This document shows, piece by piece, positions 31,741 to 40,958 of a DNA stretch of 64,000 nt (positions are counted from its first letter, which is position 1; every line of letters starts with the position of its first letter). Where the stretch lies: contig NZ_LBMU02000055.1 of the NCBI RefSeq assembly GCF_001005085.2, positions 1 through 64,000 on the forward strand, given 5' to 3'. The stretch is from Streptomyces humi (GTDB lineage: Bacteria > Actinomycetota > Actinomycetes > Streptomycetales > Streptomycetaceae). The notes below the pieces were generated by a model that was not told the DNA's origin, did not search any database, and saw only the letters and a list, made by a program, of their open reading frames with translations. The position numbers and the translations under genes are program-made.

Positions 31741-33117
31741 TCAGCTGCCCTGCTTCAGCAGTTCGTTCGCCTTCTCCTGGGCGTCCTTGACGGCGTCCGC
31801 CGCGCTCTTCTTGCCCTGCATGGCCAGCTGCACCTGGGCCACGATGGCGTTCTGCACGGCCGGGGAGAGGTTGGTCTGGTTGGTGGAGGCCGTCTTGAGC
31901 TGGTCGGCGACCAGCTTGCGGGCCTGGGAGAACGGGTCGGTGCCGGTGACCTTCTGGAAGAACGGGTCGTCCAGCGACGCCGAGGTCGTCGGGAAGATCA
32001 CCACGTCCGGGTCCTTGCACCAGGCGGTCTGGTTCTCGGCGTTGGTGAGGAACTCCGCGAACGCGAGGGCCACCGGGGCGTGTTCGCTGGTCGCGGCGAC
32101 CGAGATGTACTGCGGGGCGCCGGCGGAGGCGACGCCGAGGGCGTCGTAGGGCTGCTGGCCGACGGCCGTCTTGGCGTAGACCGACGGGCTGTTCTGCTTC
32201 ACGAACCGCACGAAGCTCGGGTTCGTCGAACCGTAGGCCACCTTTCCCTGACTGTAGAGGGTGGACGGGTCGTTGCTGGAGGACAGCGAGTCCTTCGGCA
32301 TCGCGCCCTCCTTGTACAGCTTCGCCATCCACGCCACCCACTGGGTGGTGCGCGGGTCGTCGGCGAAGACGGCGGACTTGCCGTCGCCGGAGAGGACCTT
32401 GATGTTCATCTGGTCGAAGTCGGCGGGTATGCGCCAGACCGGGTTGGCCATCGTCGCGAAGTACTTGCCGTCGGCGGCCTTGGCGATCTTCTCGTAGTCG
32501 GCGAAGAGCCCGAAGACGGTCGTCGGCGGCTTCGCCGGGTCGACGCCGGCCTTCTCCAGCAGGTCCTTGTTGTACGTCAGCAGGACACCGCCGGTGTACC
32601 AGGGCAGCGTGGTGTGGATGGACTTGCCCGAGGCGTCCGGGAAGGTGGCGGTCTTCCAGAACGACGGGACGAAGGGCTTGGACGCGTCGGGGTCCTTCGT
32701 GCCGACGTCGAGCAGGTAGCCGGCTTTGGTCAGGGCCGTCGCCGTCGGTGCGTTGACGTTGATGACGTCGGCCATCGTGCAGGCCTGGGCGTCGGCGACG
32801 GTCCGGCTGGTGAAGGTGTTGTCACCGGGGTCGTCGATCCACTTGACCTTGGTGCCGGGGTGGGCCTTCTGGAAGTCCGCGATCACTCCGTTGAAGAAGC
32901 CGCCGAAGTCCTTCTTCAGGTTCGTGGTCTGGAAGGTGATCGTGCCCTTGACCTCCCCGGTCAGCTTCCCCGAGCCGACGTTGCCCTTGTCGACCTTGCA
33001 ACCGCCGGCGGTGGCGCCCCCGTCACCGGAGCCGCCACCGGACAGACCGCAGCCGGCGGTTGCCAGCGACAGCGCGGCGATACAGGTCAAGGTGCGGGTC
33101 AGTCTTCTTACGCGCAT
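31741..33117 (-). CDS. Sugar ABC transporter substrate-binding lipoprotein
   Basis: Extracellular solute receptor of 458 residues. Lipoprotein signal with lipobox ATAGC, then a Gly/Ser linker and the two-lobed MalE-type fold (GTITFQTTNLKK..., WYTGGVLLTYNKDLLEKAGVDPAKPPTT, PAFAEFLTN-type hinge blocks). First gene of the importer operon, preceded by paired RpiR-regulon boxes at 33160-33206. The ligand is not deducible, but the neighbours point to mannose/GlcNAc-containing oligosaccharides. Confidence 0.92.
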   Translation of the reverse strand: MRVRRLTRTLTCIAALSLATAGCGLSGGGSGDGGATAGGCKVDKGNVGSGKLTGEVKGTITFQTTNLKKDFGGFFNGVIADFQKAHPGTKVKWIDDPGDNTFTSRTVADAQACTMADVINVNAPTATALTKAGYLLDVGTKDPDASKPFVPSFWKTATFPDASGKSIHTTLPWYTGGVLLTYNKDLLEKAGVDPAKPPTTVFGLFADYEKIAKAADGKYFATMANPVWRIPADFDQMNIKVLSGDGKSAVFADDPRTTQWVAWMAKLYKEGAMPKDSLSSSNDPSTLYSQGKVAYGSTNPSFVRFVKQNSPSVYAKTAVGQQPYDALGVASAGAPQYISVAATSEHAPVALAFAEFLTNAENQTAWCKDPDVVIFPTTSASLDDPFFQKVTGTDPFSQARKLVADQLKTASTNQTNLSPAVQNAIVAQVQLAMQGKKSAADAVKDAQEKANELLKQGS

Positions 33118-33159
33118 GTGATGGGCCCTCCTGCGACCGGGCGAGTCAGGAAATGTAGC

Positions 33160-33206
33160 TGGTTCAAATCACCAACTTGGATTCCGATTGATGAAAATGT
33201 GGACCA
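33160..33206. promoter_or_regulatory. Paired RpiR-regulon boxes upstream of the importer operon
   Basis: TGGTTC-AAA-TCACCA (33160-33174) and TGAAAA-TGT-GGACCA (33192-33206), centres 32 bp apart, 43-90 bp before the binding-protein start. The region lies between this start and the end of the SurA-like gene. Confidence 0.65.
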
Positions 33207-33271
33207 GAAGTCATCGGAGGTCAATGCCTGGCCGTGTTGCGTTTGGATTCCGTACGGCTGACGGAGCCGCG

Positions 33272-34018
33272 TCAGTGACGGTGTTCGTGGTCCGAATGGC
33301 CGGGATCGCCCGGGTGTTCGTGACCGTGCGCGTACACGACCTGGCCCCGGGCCAGGTCCAGCCAGCCGAAGAAGGCCCGCCGGCCCGCCGCGCGGCGCAG
33401 TTCCCGCACCACGCCCTCGCGGACGGCCTCGTAGGGGAGGACGTCGTCGGGCGCGGTGCCCCCGAAGGGGTCGACCCCGCGTCTGAGCGCGTCCGGGGTG
33501 AGGAAGCGGTCCCGGTTGCGCCCGTAGTAGTCCCGCACGTCGGCCTCGGGTACCACCTGCCCGGCCTCCAGGGCGTCCAGCAGCACCCGCGCGGCCGCCG
33601 AGTGGGCCAGCGCCGCGGCGACGATGCTCCCCAGGCCGGCGACATCGTCCCCGGCGACGGTGAGCAGCCGCTCCGCGGACGCCTCGGGAGGCACCTCCAG
33701 CCCTCGCGCGGCGCACTCCCGCCGCGCGAGTTCGTCGGCGACGACCACTTGCGTCGCCCAGCGTCGCCGCTGCCGCTCCGCCCGCGCGAGCGACTCGGGC
33801 CGGGAGGCCACCGGGTCACGAGCCGGAACGGCGGCGAGCAGGGCGTCCACCCGCGCCCTGGGGACCGCGTCCGGCCCGATGAACGCGGCATGGGGACCAG
33901 CGGCCGAGGGAGGCGTGCGGGTGCGACGGTGCCGTGTCCCGCCAGGGCCCACCGCCTCTCCCGGCCGCACCCTCTCTCCCGGCGCCACCGCTTCTCCCGG
34001 CCTCACCGCCTCACGCAT
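33272..34018 (-). CDS. SurA/parvulin-like protein of unknown function, GH38 partner
   Basis: Protein of 248 residues. Residues 5-25 are Pro-Gly-Glu repeats (RPGEAVAPGERVRPGEA). The central part has the helical DVRDYYGRNRDRFLTPDALR pattern of SurA-type peptidyl-prolyl isomerase N-domains, but no full rotamase domain. The C-terminus is His/Asp-rich (HGHEHPGDPGHSDHEHRH) and could bind metal. The ATG overlaps the GH38 stop by 8 nt with GGAGG 6 nt ahead, so the two are co-translated. No signal peptide. A chaperone, maturation factor or subunit for the mannosidase is a reasonable guess. Confidence 0.7.
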   Translation of the reverse strand: MREAVRPGEAVAPGERVRPGEAVGPGGTRHRRTRTPPSAAGPHAAFIGPDAVPRARVDALLAAVPARDPVASRPESLARAERQRRRWATQVVVADELARRECAARGLEVPPEASAERLLTVAGDDVAGLGSIVAAALAHSAAARVLLDALEAGQVVPEADVRDYYGRNRDRFLTPDALRRGVDPFGGTAPDDVLPYEAVREGVVRELRRAAGRRAFFGWLDLARGQVVYAHGHEHPGDPGHSDHEHRH

Positions 34019-37000
34019 CCGTCACCTCCAGCACCACGGCCTCCGTGTACGTCACACAGCCGTGCCACGCGGCCTTCGCCAGCAGCCAGTACGAGCCGCG
34101 CGGTACGGCCGAGCCGTCCACCTCGATCACGGCCTCCACTGTCTCCCCGGGGGGCACCGTGAAGCCCTGGAGGCCCGGAACGACCCCAGGCCAGGTGCCC
34201 CACGGGGAGACGGCCCAGAGCTGGCCGGTGACCGGGCCCCGGGTGGTGTTGCGCAGGGCGACCGGGACACGGGCCCGTTCCCCCCGCCGTACGGTGATCC
34301 GGTCGGTGCCCAGCGCGCACACCAGGCCGGAGCCCGCGGGCGGCCCGCCCGGCACGTCCAGGCCCACCACGTCCTCGTACGTCTGGCCGCCGTACGACAG
34401 CCGCGCGGCGAGCCGATGGCGGCCGGGCCCGGCGTGCGGCGCCGGCGTCACCGTGACCTCGGCCAGCGTGAACCCGCCGGGGCCCAGCTCGTACGGCAAC
34501 GATGCGGGCTCCGCCGTCCAGCCGTCCGGCAGCTCGAAGGCCACCGTGCCGGACACCGGCGCGTCCGTCAGCTCGGAACTCACCCGGACCGTCGCCGTGA
34601 CGGGACCGGCAGCGGTCAGCGACGTGGGCGACACGTACAGCGCGACCGGCATGTTGCCACGCGGGGCCGGGCCCGAGTTGTGCAGCCAGTACCGGGTGCC
34701 GACCGGCTGCGCGGGCTCGTGCGCCGCCACACCGGGACCCGAGCACCCCGCGGCGGTGACCGGCGTCGCCAGCACCGTGGCCACCTCGAAGCCGCCGAGG
34801 TCCACCCCCAGCGAGCCCCCGCCCTCCGGGGCAAGCGGCTCTCCCGCCCTCTCCAGTACGTCCGCTCGCGCGCCGCCGGCCCACCCGACGGGCCCCCGCA
34901 CCCGCGCCCGCACCGGCTGTCCGTTCGCCTCGTGCACCCGCACCACGACCCCGCGCCCCGGATCCACCGCGTCCGTACCGCCCCGGGCCAGCGGTGAGCC
35001 CACCGGCTTCAGCGCGTCGAGGATCACCTCGCGGGCGGGCTCCACGGACAGCAGGCAGGCCGTGCGGGGCAGCGTGGGACTCGCGCCTCCGCCCCCGCCC
35101 CCGCCCCCGCCCCGCACGTGTCCCGTCAGCGGACGGTTGTACGCGTGCCCGCGGGCGGGCAGCTCCAGCTCCCGCCAGTCGCCCTCGCCCGCGACGACCG
35201 CGTACTCGAAGGTGTGCGACCAGCGTTGGAGCTGGAACGCCGAGCCGTCGGGCGCGGTGCGCCGGGGCGGGTCGACCCAGATGCCGGAGGGCCAGCCGGT
35301 GCAGGACCGCATCAGGGACATGTAGAGGTCGCCGGAGGCGGTCACCACGCAGCCGGGTGTGCCCCGGTTCAGCACGGCGAATCCGCGCCCGTCCCAGGCG
35401 TCGCCGGGCGGCAGGGCCTCACCGCCGCCCGCCGCGGTGGCCGACACGGTGAAGTCGGCGAGGTCGGCGACGAGCGCGTCGACCGCCTCGGCGTCACCCG
35501 CGGCGTCCGGGCCCGCGATCACGAGCAGCGGCAGCCGCTCCAGGTCGCGGAGGTCCGCGCCGGGCACCCACTCCTCGCGCAGGGAGGCGCGGGGCGCCAC
35601 CCAGACGGCGGCCGTGCCCCGTTCGGCGAGCTGTCGGCGCAGCTCGCGGCCGGCCGCCGGGTCCATGGCGAGTGCCTCGGCGACCAGCGCGTTGCGGTCC
35701 GGTCCGCCCACGGCGATCCGCAGGTCGGGCAGGTTGGAGTCGACCTCCAGGTCGCCGTAGCGGGGGCCGCCGGCGATGGTCGAGGTGGCGGTGACCCCCG
35801 TGCGGACCAGGGCCGCCGCGAGCGGGGCGCCCAGTTCGCCGGCCTCGTCCCAGTCGGCGTACACCAGCTCCGCGACGCCGACGGACCGGTGGCCCAGCAG
35901 CGTCCCGGTGTCGTCGTGGACCGCGACCCGGGCCGTGGACCCGAGGCCGAACCAGGTGTTGGCGGGGTTGTCCAGCGTCCACGGGAAACGCTCGCTGTCG
36001 ACGTCCACGAAACCGAACCCGCGCCCGATCACCGCGTCCGCGACCTCGTGCACGGGCAGCCCGCCCCGCACGTCCGAGGGCCAGCGCACCCGGACGAGGC
36101 GGTCGGCGCCGTCGTAGCCGTCGATCGTGGTGGTGACGTCGAGCCGGTCGACGCCCGTCCACAGGGTCAGCCGCTGCGTGTACGTGAAGAGGCCGAGGTC
36201 GGCCCGGACGGTGATCCGGGAGCCGGCGGGGGAGTGCTCGACATCGATGTCGGCGGTGACGTCACCGCCGCGTGCGGCGGTCGTGCCGGTCGGGGTGAGG
36301 TGCCAGGGGCCCTCGCCGAAGCGCGGGTGACGGGGGTACTCCTCCTGGACGACGAGTTCGTTGCCGATGTCGCCGGGGCGCAGCAGTTCACGGCCCCCCT
36401 CGGCCAGCGCCCTGAGGCCGCTGACGGCGCCGCCGCGGGCCGGGTCGACCGTCACCTCGTAGAACTCGTTGCGGATGGTCGTGCCCTCGCCGGGAACCCA
36501 TCCGGGGACGCGGCCCGTGTACAGCGGCACGGTCTTCAGGCCCACACCGGGGACCTCGGGTATGACGACCCGGAGCGTGCCGTCCTCCTCGCGTACGGCC
36601 GGCAGTGGCCGGGAGTCGTCGCCGACGGGGACGAGGCCCGGGTCGTCGACGGTGAGCACGTCCCGGCGCTGCCAGGTGGCGGAGTTGAAGACGACGAGGT
36701 CCGGTCCGCCGCCGGGCGCCACGCTGTCGGCGAGCGCCCTCGTGGCGTCGGCGTGCACGGTCTCGGCGAGGTCGGCCAGCTCCCGCCAGCCGGTCAGCAG
36801 GTCGATGTAGACCTGGTCGGACTCGGAGCCGGTGATGGCGTCGTGGTGAGCGCCGTAGACCAGCTGCCGCCAGGCCTTGTCGAGGGCCGCGTCCGGGTAG
36901 GCGTGCCCGGTGATCAGGGAGGCCAGGGTCGCCCAGGCCTCGGCGTCGGCGAGGAGCGTCTCGCCGTACCGCTGGGCCTGCTTGGTGTCGATGTAGGAGA

Positions 37001-38249
37001 CGTCCTTGCCGGTGTAGACCGGGTTCATGTCCCGGGTCTGCGGCGAGGCCTTGCGGCCCTCGGCGGTCAACTCGGCGCGTACGGCGGCGAAGAAGTCGCG
37101 GGGAATGCCGCTGACGAACCGCGGCCAGACGTAACGGGCGTTCCAGTCGCGGTGGATGGCCATGACCCAGCGGCACGGCGGCGCGTAGTCCCCGCCGACC
37201 GGCAGCAGCACGTTCCGGGTGAGTGCGACCTGCTTGAGCCCCGTGAACAGCTTGAGGGCCTCGGCCTCCGCCTCCGGCAGCGTCGGCGCGTTGTCGATCC
37301 GCCAGCCCGCGCCGTAGTGGTTGACCATGTACGCGGTGAGGATGCCGCGCCCCGAGGGGGCGATCCAGTCGAACTCCGCCGGGAACTGCATCCGCTTCGG
37401 ATCCCGCGGCTCCTCGCCGAACACGGACAGCGTCGGCCCCCACTGGTGGAAGGGTCCGCGCGCCCACGAGCTGGAGCTGACCCCGGCGTCCGCCATCAGC
37501 CCGGGGAACTGCGGGTCGTGCCCGAAGGCGTCGAGCTGCCAGGCCGTCTCCGGTGACGCCCCGAGGATCGCCCGCTGGTACCCGTCGCCGTACAGGGCGT
37601 TGCGTACGGTGGCCTCGGCGCCGGTGAGGTTGGTGTTCGGCTCGTTGTAGGTGCCGCCCATGATCTCGACCCGGCCGCTGCGGATCAGCTGGCGCAGGAA
37701 GGCCCGCTCCTCCGGGAAGGCGTCCCAGTACGGCTTGAGGTAGTCGACCTCCGCCAGGACGAACGTGTACGCCGGGTCGCGCCGTGCGAGGTCGCAGTGG
37801 GCGCGGACCAGGCTCATCCCGGACTGGCCGCGCGAGTCGAAGGTGCGGGCGGGCAGTCCGGTGACGGCCGGGTCGTCGGCGACGTCCCAGGTCTCGGTGT
37901 AGGCGGCCTGGGTGTTCCACCAGACGGGGTCGTAGTGGAAGTGGCTGACCATGAACATGGTCCAGCCCGGCTCGGCGACCGTGAACTCGCCGCCGAGACG
38001 CGCGACTTCGTCCCCGTCGGTGGCGACGACCGTCATCGGGCCGCTCTCGCCCGTCACAGGGATCTCGGCGCGTACGGTGCCGTCCTCGCCGACGGTCACG
38101 GCCGTCTCCCCGACACCGCTCACGGCCCCTTCGACGGTCAGCCGGACCGCACGGCCCGGTATGTGCTCGACCTCGGCCGCCACCACCTGGTGCGGGGTCT
38201 CGGGGCTGCCGACGAACAACTCGGTCGACTCGACGGAGGTGACGCGCAT
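34011..38249 (-). CDS. GH38 alpha-mannosidase, multidomain
   Basis: Retaining zinc mannosidase of 1412 residues. After ~90 residues of a beta domain comes the GH38 catalytic block MFMVSHFHYDPVWWNTQAAY (zinc His/Asp); QLDAFGHDPQFPG carries the nucleophile-region Asp. The helical middle domain includes YGAHHDAITGSESDQV. The long C-terminal beta domains end in a NEW3-like module (about 1200-1300). A run of nine Gly links two domains. No signal peptide, so intracellular. Start 38249 has AGGAG 4-5 nt ahead. Upstream paired operator boxes place it in the RpiR regulon; downstream it is coupled to the SurA-like gene. Expected role: trimming alpha-mannose from imported N-glycan pieces. Confidence 0.92.
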   Translation of the reverse strand: MRVTSVESTELFVGSPETPHQVVAAEVEHIPGRAVRLTVEGAVSGVGETAVTVGEDGTVRAEIPVTGESGPMTVVATDGDEVARLGGEFTVAEPGWTMFMVSHFHYDPVWWNTQAAYTETWDVADDPAVTGLPARTFDSRGQSGMSLVRAHCDLARRDPAYTFVLAEVDYLKPYWDAFPEERAFLRQLIRSGRVEIMGGTYNEPNTNLTGAEATVRNALYGDGYQRAILGASPETAWQLDAFGHDPQFPGLMADAGVSSSSWARGPFHQWGPTLSVFGEEPRDPKRMQFPAEFDWIAPSGRGILTAYMVNHYGAGWRIDNAPTLPEAEAEALKLFTGLKQVALTRNVLLPVGGDYAPPCRWVMAIHRDWNARYVWPRFVSGIPRDFFAAVRAELTAEGRKASPQTRDMNPVYTGKDVSYIDTKQAQRYGETLLADAEAWATLASLITGHAYPDAALDKAWRQLVYGAHHDAITGSESDQVYIDLLTGWRELADLAETVHADATRALADSVAPGGGPDLVVFNSATWQRRDVLTVDDPGLVPVGDDSRPLPAVREEDGTLRVVIPEVPGVGLKTVPLYTGRVPGWVPGEGTTIRNEFYEVTVDPARGGAVSGLRALAEGGRELLRPGDIGNELVVQEEYPRHPRFGEGPWHLTPTGTTAARGGDVTADIDVEHSPAGSRITVRADLGLFTYTQRLTLWTGVDRLDVTTTIDGYDGADRLVRVRWPSDVRGGLPVHEVADAVIGRGFGFVDVDSERFPWTLDNPANTWFGLGSTARVAVHDDTGTLLGHRSVGVAELVYADWDEAGELGAPLAAALVRTGVTATSTIAGGPRYGDLEVDSNLPDLRIAVGGPDRNALVAEALAMDPAAGRELRRQLAERGTAAVWVAPRASLREEWVPGADLRDLERLPLLVIAGPDAAGDAEAVDALVADLADFTVSATAAGGGEALPPGDAWDGRGFAVLNRGTPGCVVTASGDLYMSLMRSCTGWPSGIWVDPPRRTAPDGSAFQLQRWSHTFEYAVVAGEGDWRELELPARGHAYNRPLTGHVRGGGGGGGGGASPTLPRTACLLSVEPAREVILDALKPVGSPLARGGTDAVDPGRGVVVRVHEANGQPVRARVRGPVGWAGGARADVLERAGEPLAPEGGGSLGVDLGGFEVATVLATPVTAAGCSGPGVAAHEPAQPVGTRYWLHNSGPAPRGNMPVALYVSPTSLTAAGPVTATVRVSSELTDAPVSGTVAFELPDGWTAEPASLPYELGPGGFTLAEVTVTPAPHAGPGRHRLAARLSYGGQTYEDVVGLDVPGGPPAGSGLVCALGTDRITVRRGERARVPVALRNTTRGPVTGQLWAVSPWGTWPGVVPGLQGFTVPPGETVEAVIEVDGSAVPRGSYWLLAKAAWHGCVTYTEAVVLEVTDA

Positions 38250-38293
38250 GGGTCTCCTAGTGAGTGGAAGAGCCCCATCCTGCACCGGCTGGA

Positions 38294-38340
38294 TGATTCA
38301 AACAACCATCTTTGAGTATCTCGGGTGGTTCATCCATGCA
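38294..38340. promoter_or_regulatory. Paired RpiR-regulon boxes upstream of GH38
   Basis: TGATTC-AAA-CAACCA (38294-38308) and TGGTTC-ATC-CATGCA (38326-38340), centres 32 bp apart, in the 114-bp gap between the regulator stop and the GH38 start. Confidence 0.65.
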
Positions 38341-38363
38341 CACCCGGCCTTGATCGCCTGCGG

Positions 38364-39257
38364 TCACCGGCCCCGGCGGCTCTTGCGCGCGTGCTGCGGG
38401 GTGATGTGGTCGGTCAGCGCCAGGGAGGCGCTGGAGCGCTGGTAGGTGAGCTGCGCGACCCGTACGTAGAGGCAGTCGATGAGGACCAGCACGGAGTGCC
38501 TGCCGCCGATGCTGCCGGTGCGCCCGGGGAAGCCGGTCTCGGTGGGGGAGGCCGAGACGAGCCGGATGTCGGCGGCGCGGGCCAGCGGCGAGCGCGGGTC
38601 CGAGGTGATCGCCACGGTGGTCGCACCGCGCTCCCTGGCCAGTTCCAGCGGCTCGATGGTCTCCCGGGTGGCTCCCGAGTGCGAGATGCCGATGGCCAGG
38701 TCGGCCGGCGTGAGCAGGGCGGCGGAGGTGGCGGCGCCGTGCACCTCGGACCAGCCGCGCACCGAACACCCGATCCGGAACAGCCGGATCTCGGTCTCCT
38801 GGGCCACCGCGCCGCTGCCGCCGACGCCGTACACGTCGATCCGGCGGGCCCGGGCCATCGCCTGGGCGGCACGCTCCATGGCGTCCAGGTCGATCCGGTC
38901 GATGGTCTGCTGCACCGCGCGCAGGTCCGCGGTGCCGACGACCTGCACGACCCGCTCCAGGCTGTCGTCCGGGGAGATGTCCGGGCCGATCTCGGCGCTG
39001 CCCCAGTCGGAGACCTCGCTGCGCCCGCGCTCCTGGGCCAGCTCGATCAGCAGGTGCTGATAGGAGTCGAGTCCGATGGCCCGGCAGAACCGCGTCACCG
39101 TGGCCTGGGAGGTACCGGTACGGCGGCCCAGCTCGGCGGCCGAGCAGTGCGTGGCGGCGGCCGGATCCTCCAGGATCAGCTCGCCGACCTTCCGCAGGGA
39201 ACCGGCCAGCCGGGGCAGTTCGGTGCGGATCAGTGTGGTGACGTCCGTCGCAGGCAT
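38364..39257 (-). CDS. MurR/RpiR-family regulator with SIS domain
   Basis: Transcription factor of 297 residues. The N-terminal RpiR helix-turn-helix is HCSAAELGRRTGTSQATVTRFCRAIG (about 37-62), and the C-terminal SIS sugar-phosphate-binding domain (about 125-265) contains YGVGGSGAVAQE and IGISHSGATRETIE. Such proteins respond to a phosphosugar such as GlcNAc-6-P or MurNAc-6-P. It is divergent from the SIS-protein gene and followed by GH38. It is the only regulator within the glycan locus, so it is the best candidate for reading the 15-bp boxes repeated through it. Confidence 0.93.
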   Translation of the reverse strand: MPATDVTTLIRTELPRLAGSLRKVGELILEDPAAATHCSAAELGRRTGTSQATVTRFCRAIGLDSYQHLLIELAQERGRSEVSDWGSAEIGPDISPDDSLERVVQVVGTADLRAVQQTIDRIDLDAMERAAQAMARARRIDVYGVGGSGAVAQETEIRLFRIGCSVRGWSEVHGAATSAALLTPADLAIGISHSGATRETIEPLELARERGATTVAITSDPRSPLARAADIRLVSASPTETGFPGRTGSIGGRHSVLVLIDCLYVRVAQLTYQRSSASLALTDHITPQHARKSRRGR

Positions 39258-39289
39258 GCAGAGAAGGTACCAGTCACCCTTCTGCGCCT

Positions 39290-39362
39290 TGAATGAATAC
39301 CAGGACCGTCATACGGTTTATCGATTCACTCGGCGATGGTTATATGGTGGTTCAATCCATCA
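39290..39362. promoter_or_regulatory. Three RpiR-regulon boxes, regulator/SIS divergent promoter
   Basis: TGAATG-AAT-ACCAGG (39290-39304), CGGTTT-ATC-GATTCA (39314-39328) and TGGTTC-AAT-CCATCA (39348-39362). The last touches the ribosome-binding site of the SIS gene. They fit autoregulation of the regulator and control of the SIS gene. Confidence 0.6.
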
Positions 39363-39375
39363 GAAGGAGTGAAGC

Positions 39376-40140
39376 GTGTCCGTCGAGTCAGTCAGCGCCC
39401 AGAGCTTCGCCGAGCAGAGCCTGGCCGCCCTTCGTCACGTCACCGAGTCAGCGCGCGAGGAAGTGCGCCGCGCCGCCGAGCTGATCGTCGACTGTGTCCG
39501 CGGCGACGGTGTGGTCCAGGCGTTCGGTACCGGGCACTCCCAGGCGATGGTCCTCGAAGTCGCCGGCCGCGCGGGCGGACTGGTGCCGACGAACCGGCTC
39601 CAGATGGCCGACCTCGTTCTCTTCGGCGGCGACGATCCCGGAGTGCTCGACGATCCGCTGCTGGAGCGTGCGCCGGGCATCGCCGCACGCCTCTACGACC
39701 TGGCCGCGCCGCGTGGCGAGGACCTTTTCGTGATCATCTCCAACTCCGGGGTGAACAGCGTCATCGTGGAGATGGCGCTCCACGCGAAGGAGCACGGGCA
39801 CAAGATCCTGGCGATCACGTCACTCACCCACACCCGAGCCGTTCCCGCCGGGCACGCGAGCGGGAAGAAGCTGGTCGATCTGGCCGACGTGGTGCTGGAC
39901 AACGCGGCGCCGGTCGGGGACGCGTTGCTCGGGCTGCCGGGGGGCGGGGCGGTGTCCGCGCTGTCCACGCTGACCGGGGTGGCGCTGGTGCAGATGGCGG
40001 TCGCCGAGGCGTCGGGGTTGCTGCTCGCCGCGGGGGAGGTGCCGCCGGTCTACGTGTCCGCGAACGTGCCGGGCGGCTTCGAGCGGAACCTGGAGCTGGA
40101 GAGGAAGTACGCGGGGCGGATCCGGCGCACCGCCAGTTAG
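39376..40140 (+). CDS. SIS-domain sugar isomerase-like protein
   Basis: Cytosolic protein of 254 residues with one SIS fold: VVQAFGTGHSQAMVLEVAGRAGG near residue 48 and FVIISNSGVNSVIVEMA near 118. It belongs to the stand-alone UPF0309-type SIS proteins, which may isomerise or bind a phosphosugar such as GlcNAc-6-P. GTG start with AAGGAG 6 nt ahead. Divergent from the RpiR gene under shared operator boxes; followed by a strong terminator at 40148-40193. Confidence 0.88.
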   Translation: MSVESVSAQSFAEQSLAALRHVTESAREEVRRAAELIVDCVRGDGVVQAFGTGHSQAMVLEVAGRAGGLVPTNRLQMADLVLFGGDDPGVLDDPLLERAPGIAARLYDLAAPRGEDLFVIISNSGVNSVIVEMALHAKEHGHKILAITSLTHTRAVPAGHASGKKLVDLADVVLDNAAPVGDALLGLPGGGAVSALSTLTGVALVQMAVAEASGLLLAAGEVPPVYVSANVPGGFERNLELERKYAGRIRRTAS

Positions 40141-40147
40141 GGGTCGC

Positions 40148-40193
40148 GCGGGGAAGCCGCGGGCCGGTGACGGCCGGACGCGCGGCTCCCCGC
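40148..40193. terminator. Large stem-loop between convergent SIS and GH84 genes
   Basis: GCGGGGAAGCCGCG pairs with CGCGGCTCCCCGC (one bulged A), enclosing an inner GGCCG/CGGCC stem. It begins 8 nt after the SIS stop. Likely bidirectional terminator. Confidence 0.75.
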
Positions 40194-40217
40194 TCCCCTG
40201 GCCGGGTCACCCGGCCG

Positions 40218-40958
40218 TCACCCCACGGGCACCGGGGTCAGCGCCACGGCCAGTGGATACGCGCCTGTCGTCAGCGGTGAACCTGCGGTGCCGGTCGCCG
40301 TGTCGACCGGCACCAGTCCGTTTCCGTCGGCTGTGGTGACGTAGGCCGTGGCGCCGTTCCAGTCCAGGGCCACGTCGAAGGCCGACGCGCCTACCGTGAT
40401 CGTGGTGCCGGGGGCGCCGGTCACCGTGTCCACCGGAGTGACGTGGTCACCGTTGCTCGGACTGACCCAGAGCGTGCGGCCGTCCGGCGAGAGGGCGAGC
40501 CCGTAGGCCTGGCCGGAGACCAGGATGGTCGGTTGGGTGTCGTCGGTCGCGGTGTCGATCGGGGTGACCGTCGAGCCGCCGGAGTCGGAGACGTACACCG
40601 TTCTGCCGTCGGGCGCGGCGACCACGTTGAAGGGGCTCGGTCCCACGGGGATCGCCGTGCCCGCTCTCCCCGTCGTCAGGTCGACGGGGGTGACGGTGTC
40701 GTCGTGGATGTTCGCCACGTAGAGGGTCCGGCCGTCAGGGGTGACCGTCATGTTCTCCGGGCCGGAGCCCACGGGGACCGGCTCGCCCGTCCTCAGGGTG
40801 CCCGTGTCGATCGGCTGCACCGCGTTGTCGGAGTAGTCGGCCACCCACAGGGTCCTGCCGTCCGGGGTGAGCGCGAGTCCGGCGGGGACGTTGCCCACCG
40901 AGACCGTGGCGTCGACCGTGCCCTTCGCCACGTCGATCACGCTGACCGTGTCGGAGCC
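40218..40958 (-). pseudogene. Severed beta-propeller tail of the GH84 protein
   Basis: Continues in the same frame as the GH84 gene directly after the TAG at 40959-40961, for 246 codons. It consists of YVTN-type repeats (LALTPDGRTLWVADYSDNAV, MTVTPDGRTLYVANIHDDTV and further copies), a six- or seven-bladed extracellular propeller. The interrupted blade reads RTAYAAD-stop-GSDTVSVID; other blades have Tyr at the stop position, so a TAC-to-TAG change is likely. A GTG at 40940 could restart translation but would lack a secretion signal. Confidence 0.8.

Noticed and set aside
29844..33117. Missing ATPase as evidence of a broken importer
   Set aside because: CUT1 importers of Streptomyces normally rely on a shared MsiK ATPase encoded elsewhere.
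35118..37556. 812-codon open frame opposite GH38
   Set aside because: A GC-bias shadow; the GH38 frame carries all catalytic blocks and this one reads as Val/Gly/Asp-rich nonsense.
38323..38337. Alternative register of the GH38 operator (GGGTGGTTCATCCAT)
   Set aside because: The register at 38326-38340 gives better half-sites and the same 32-bp spacing as other promoters.
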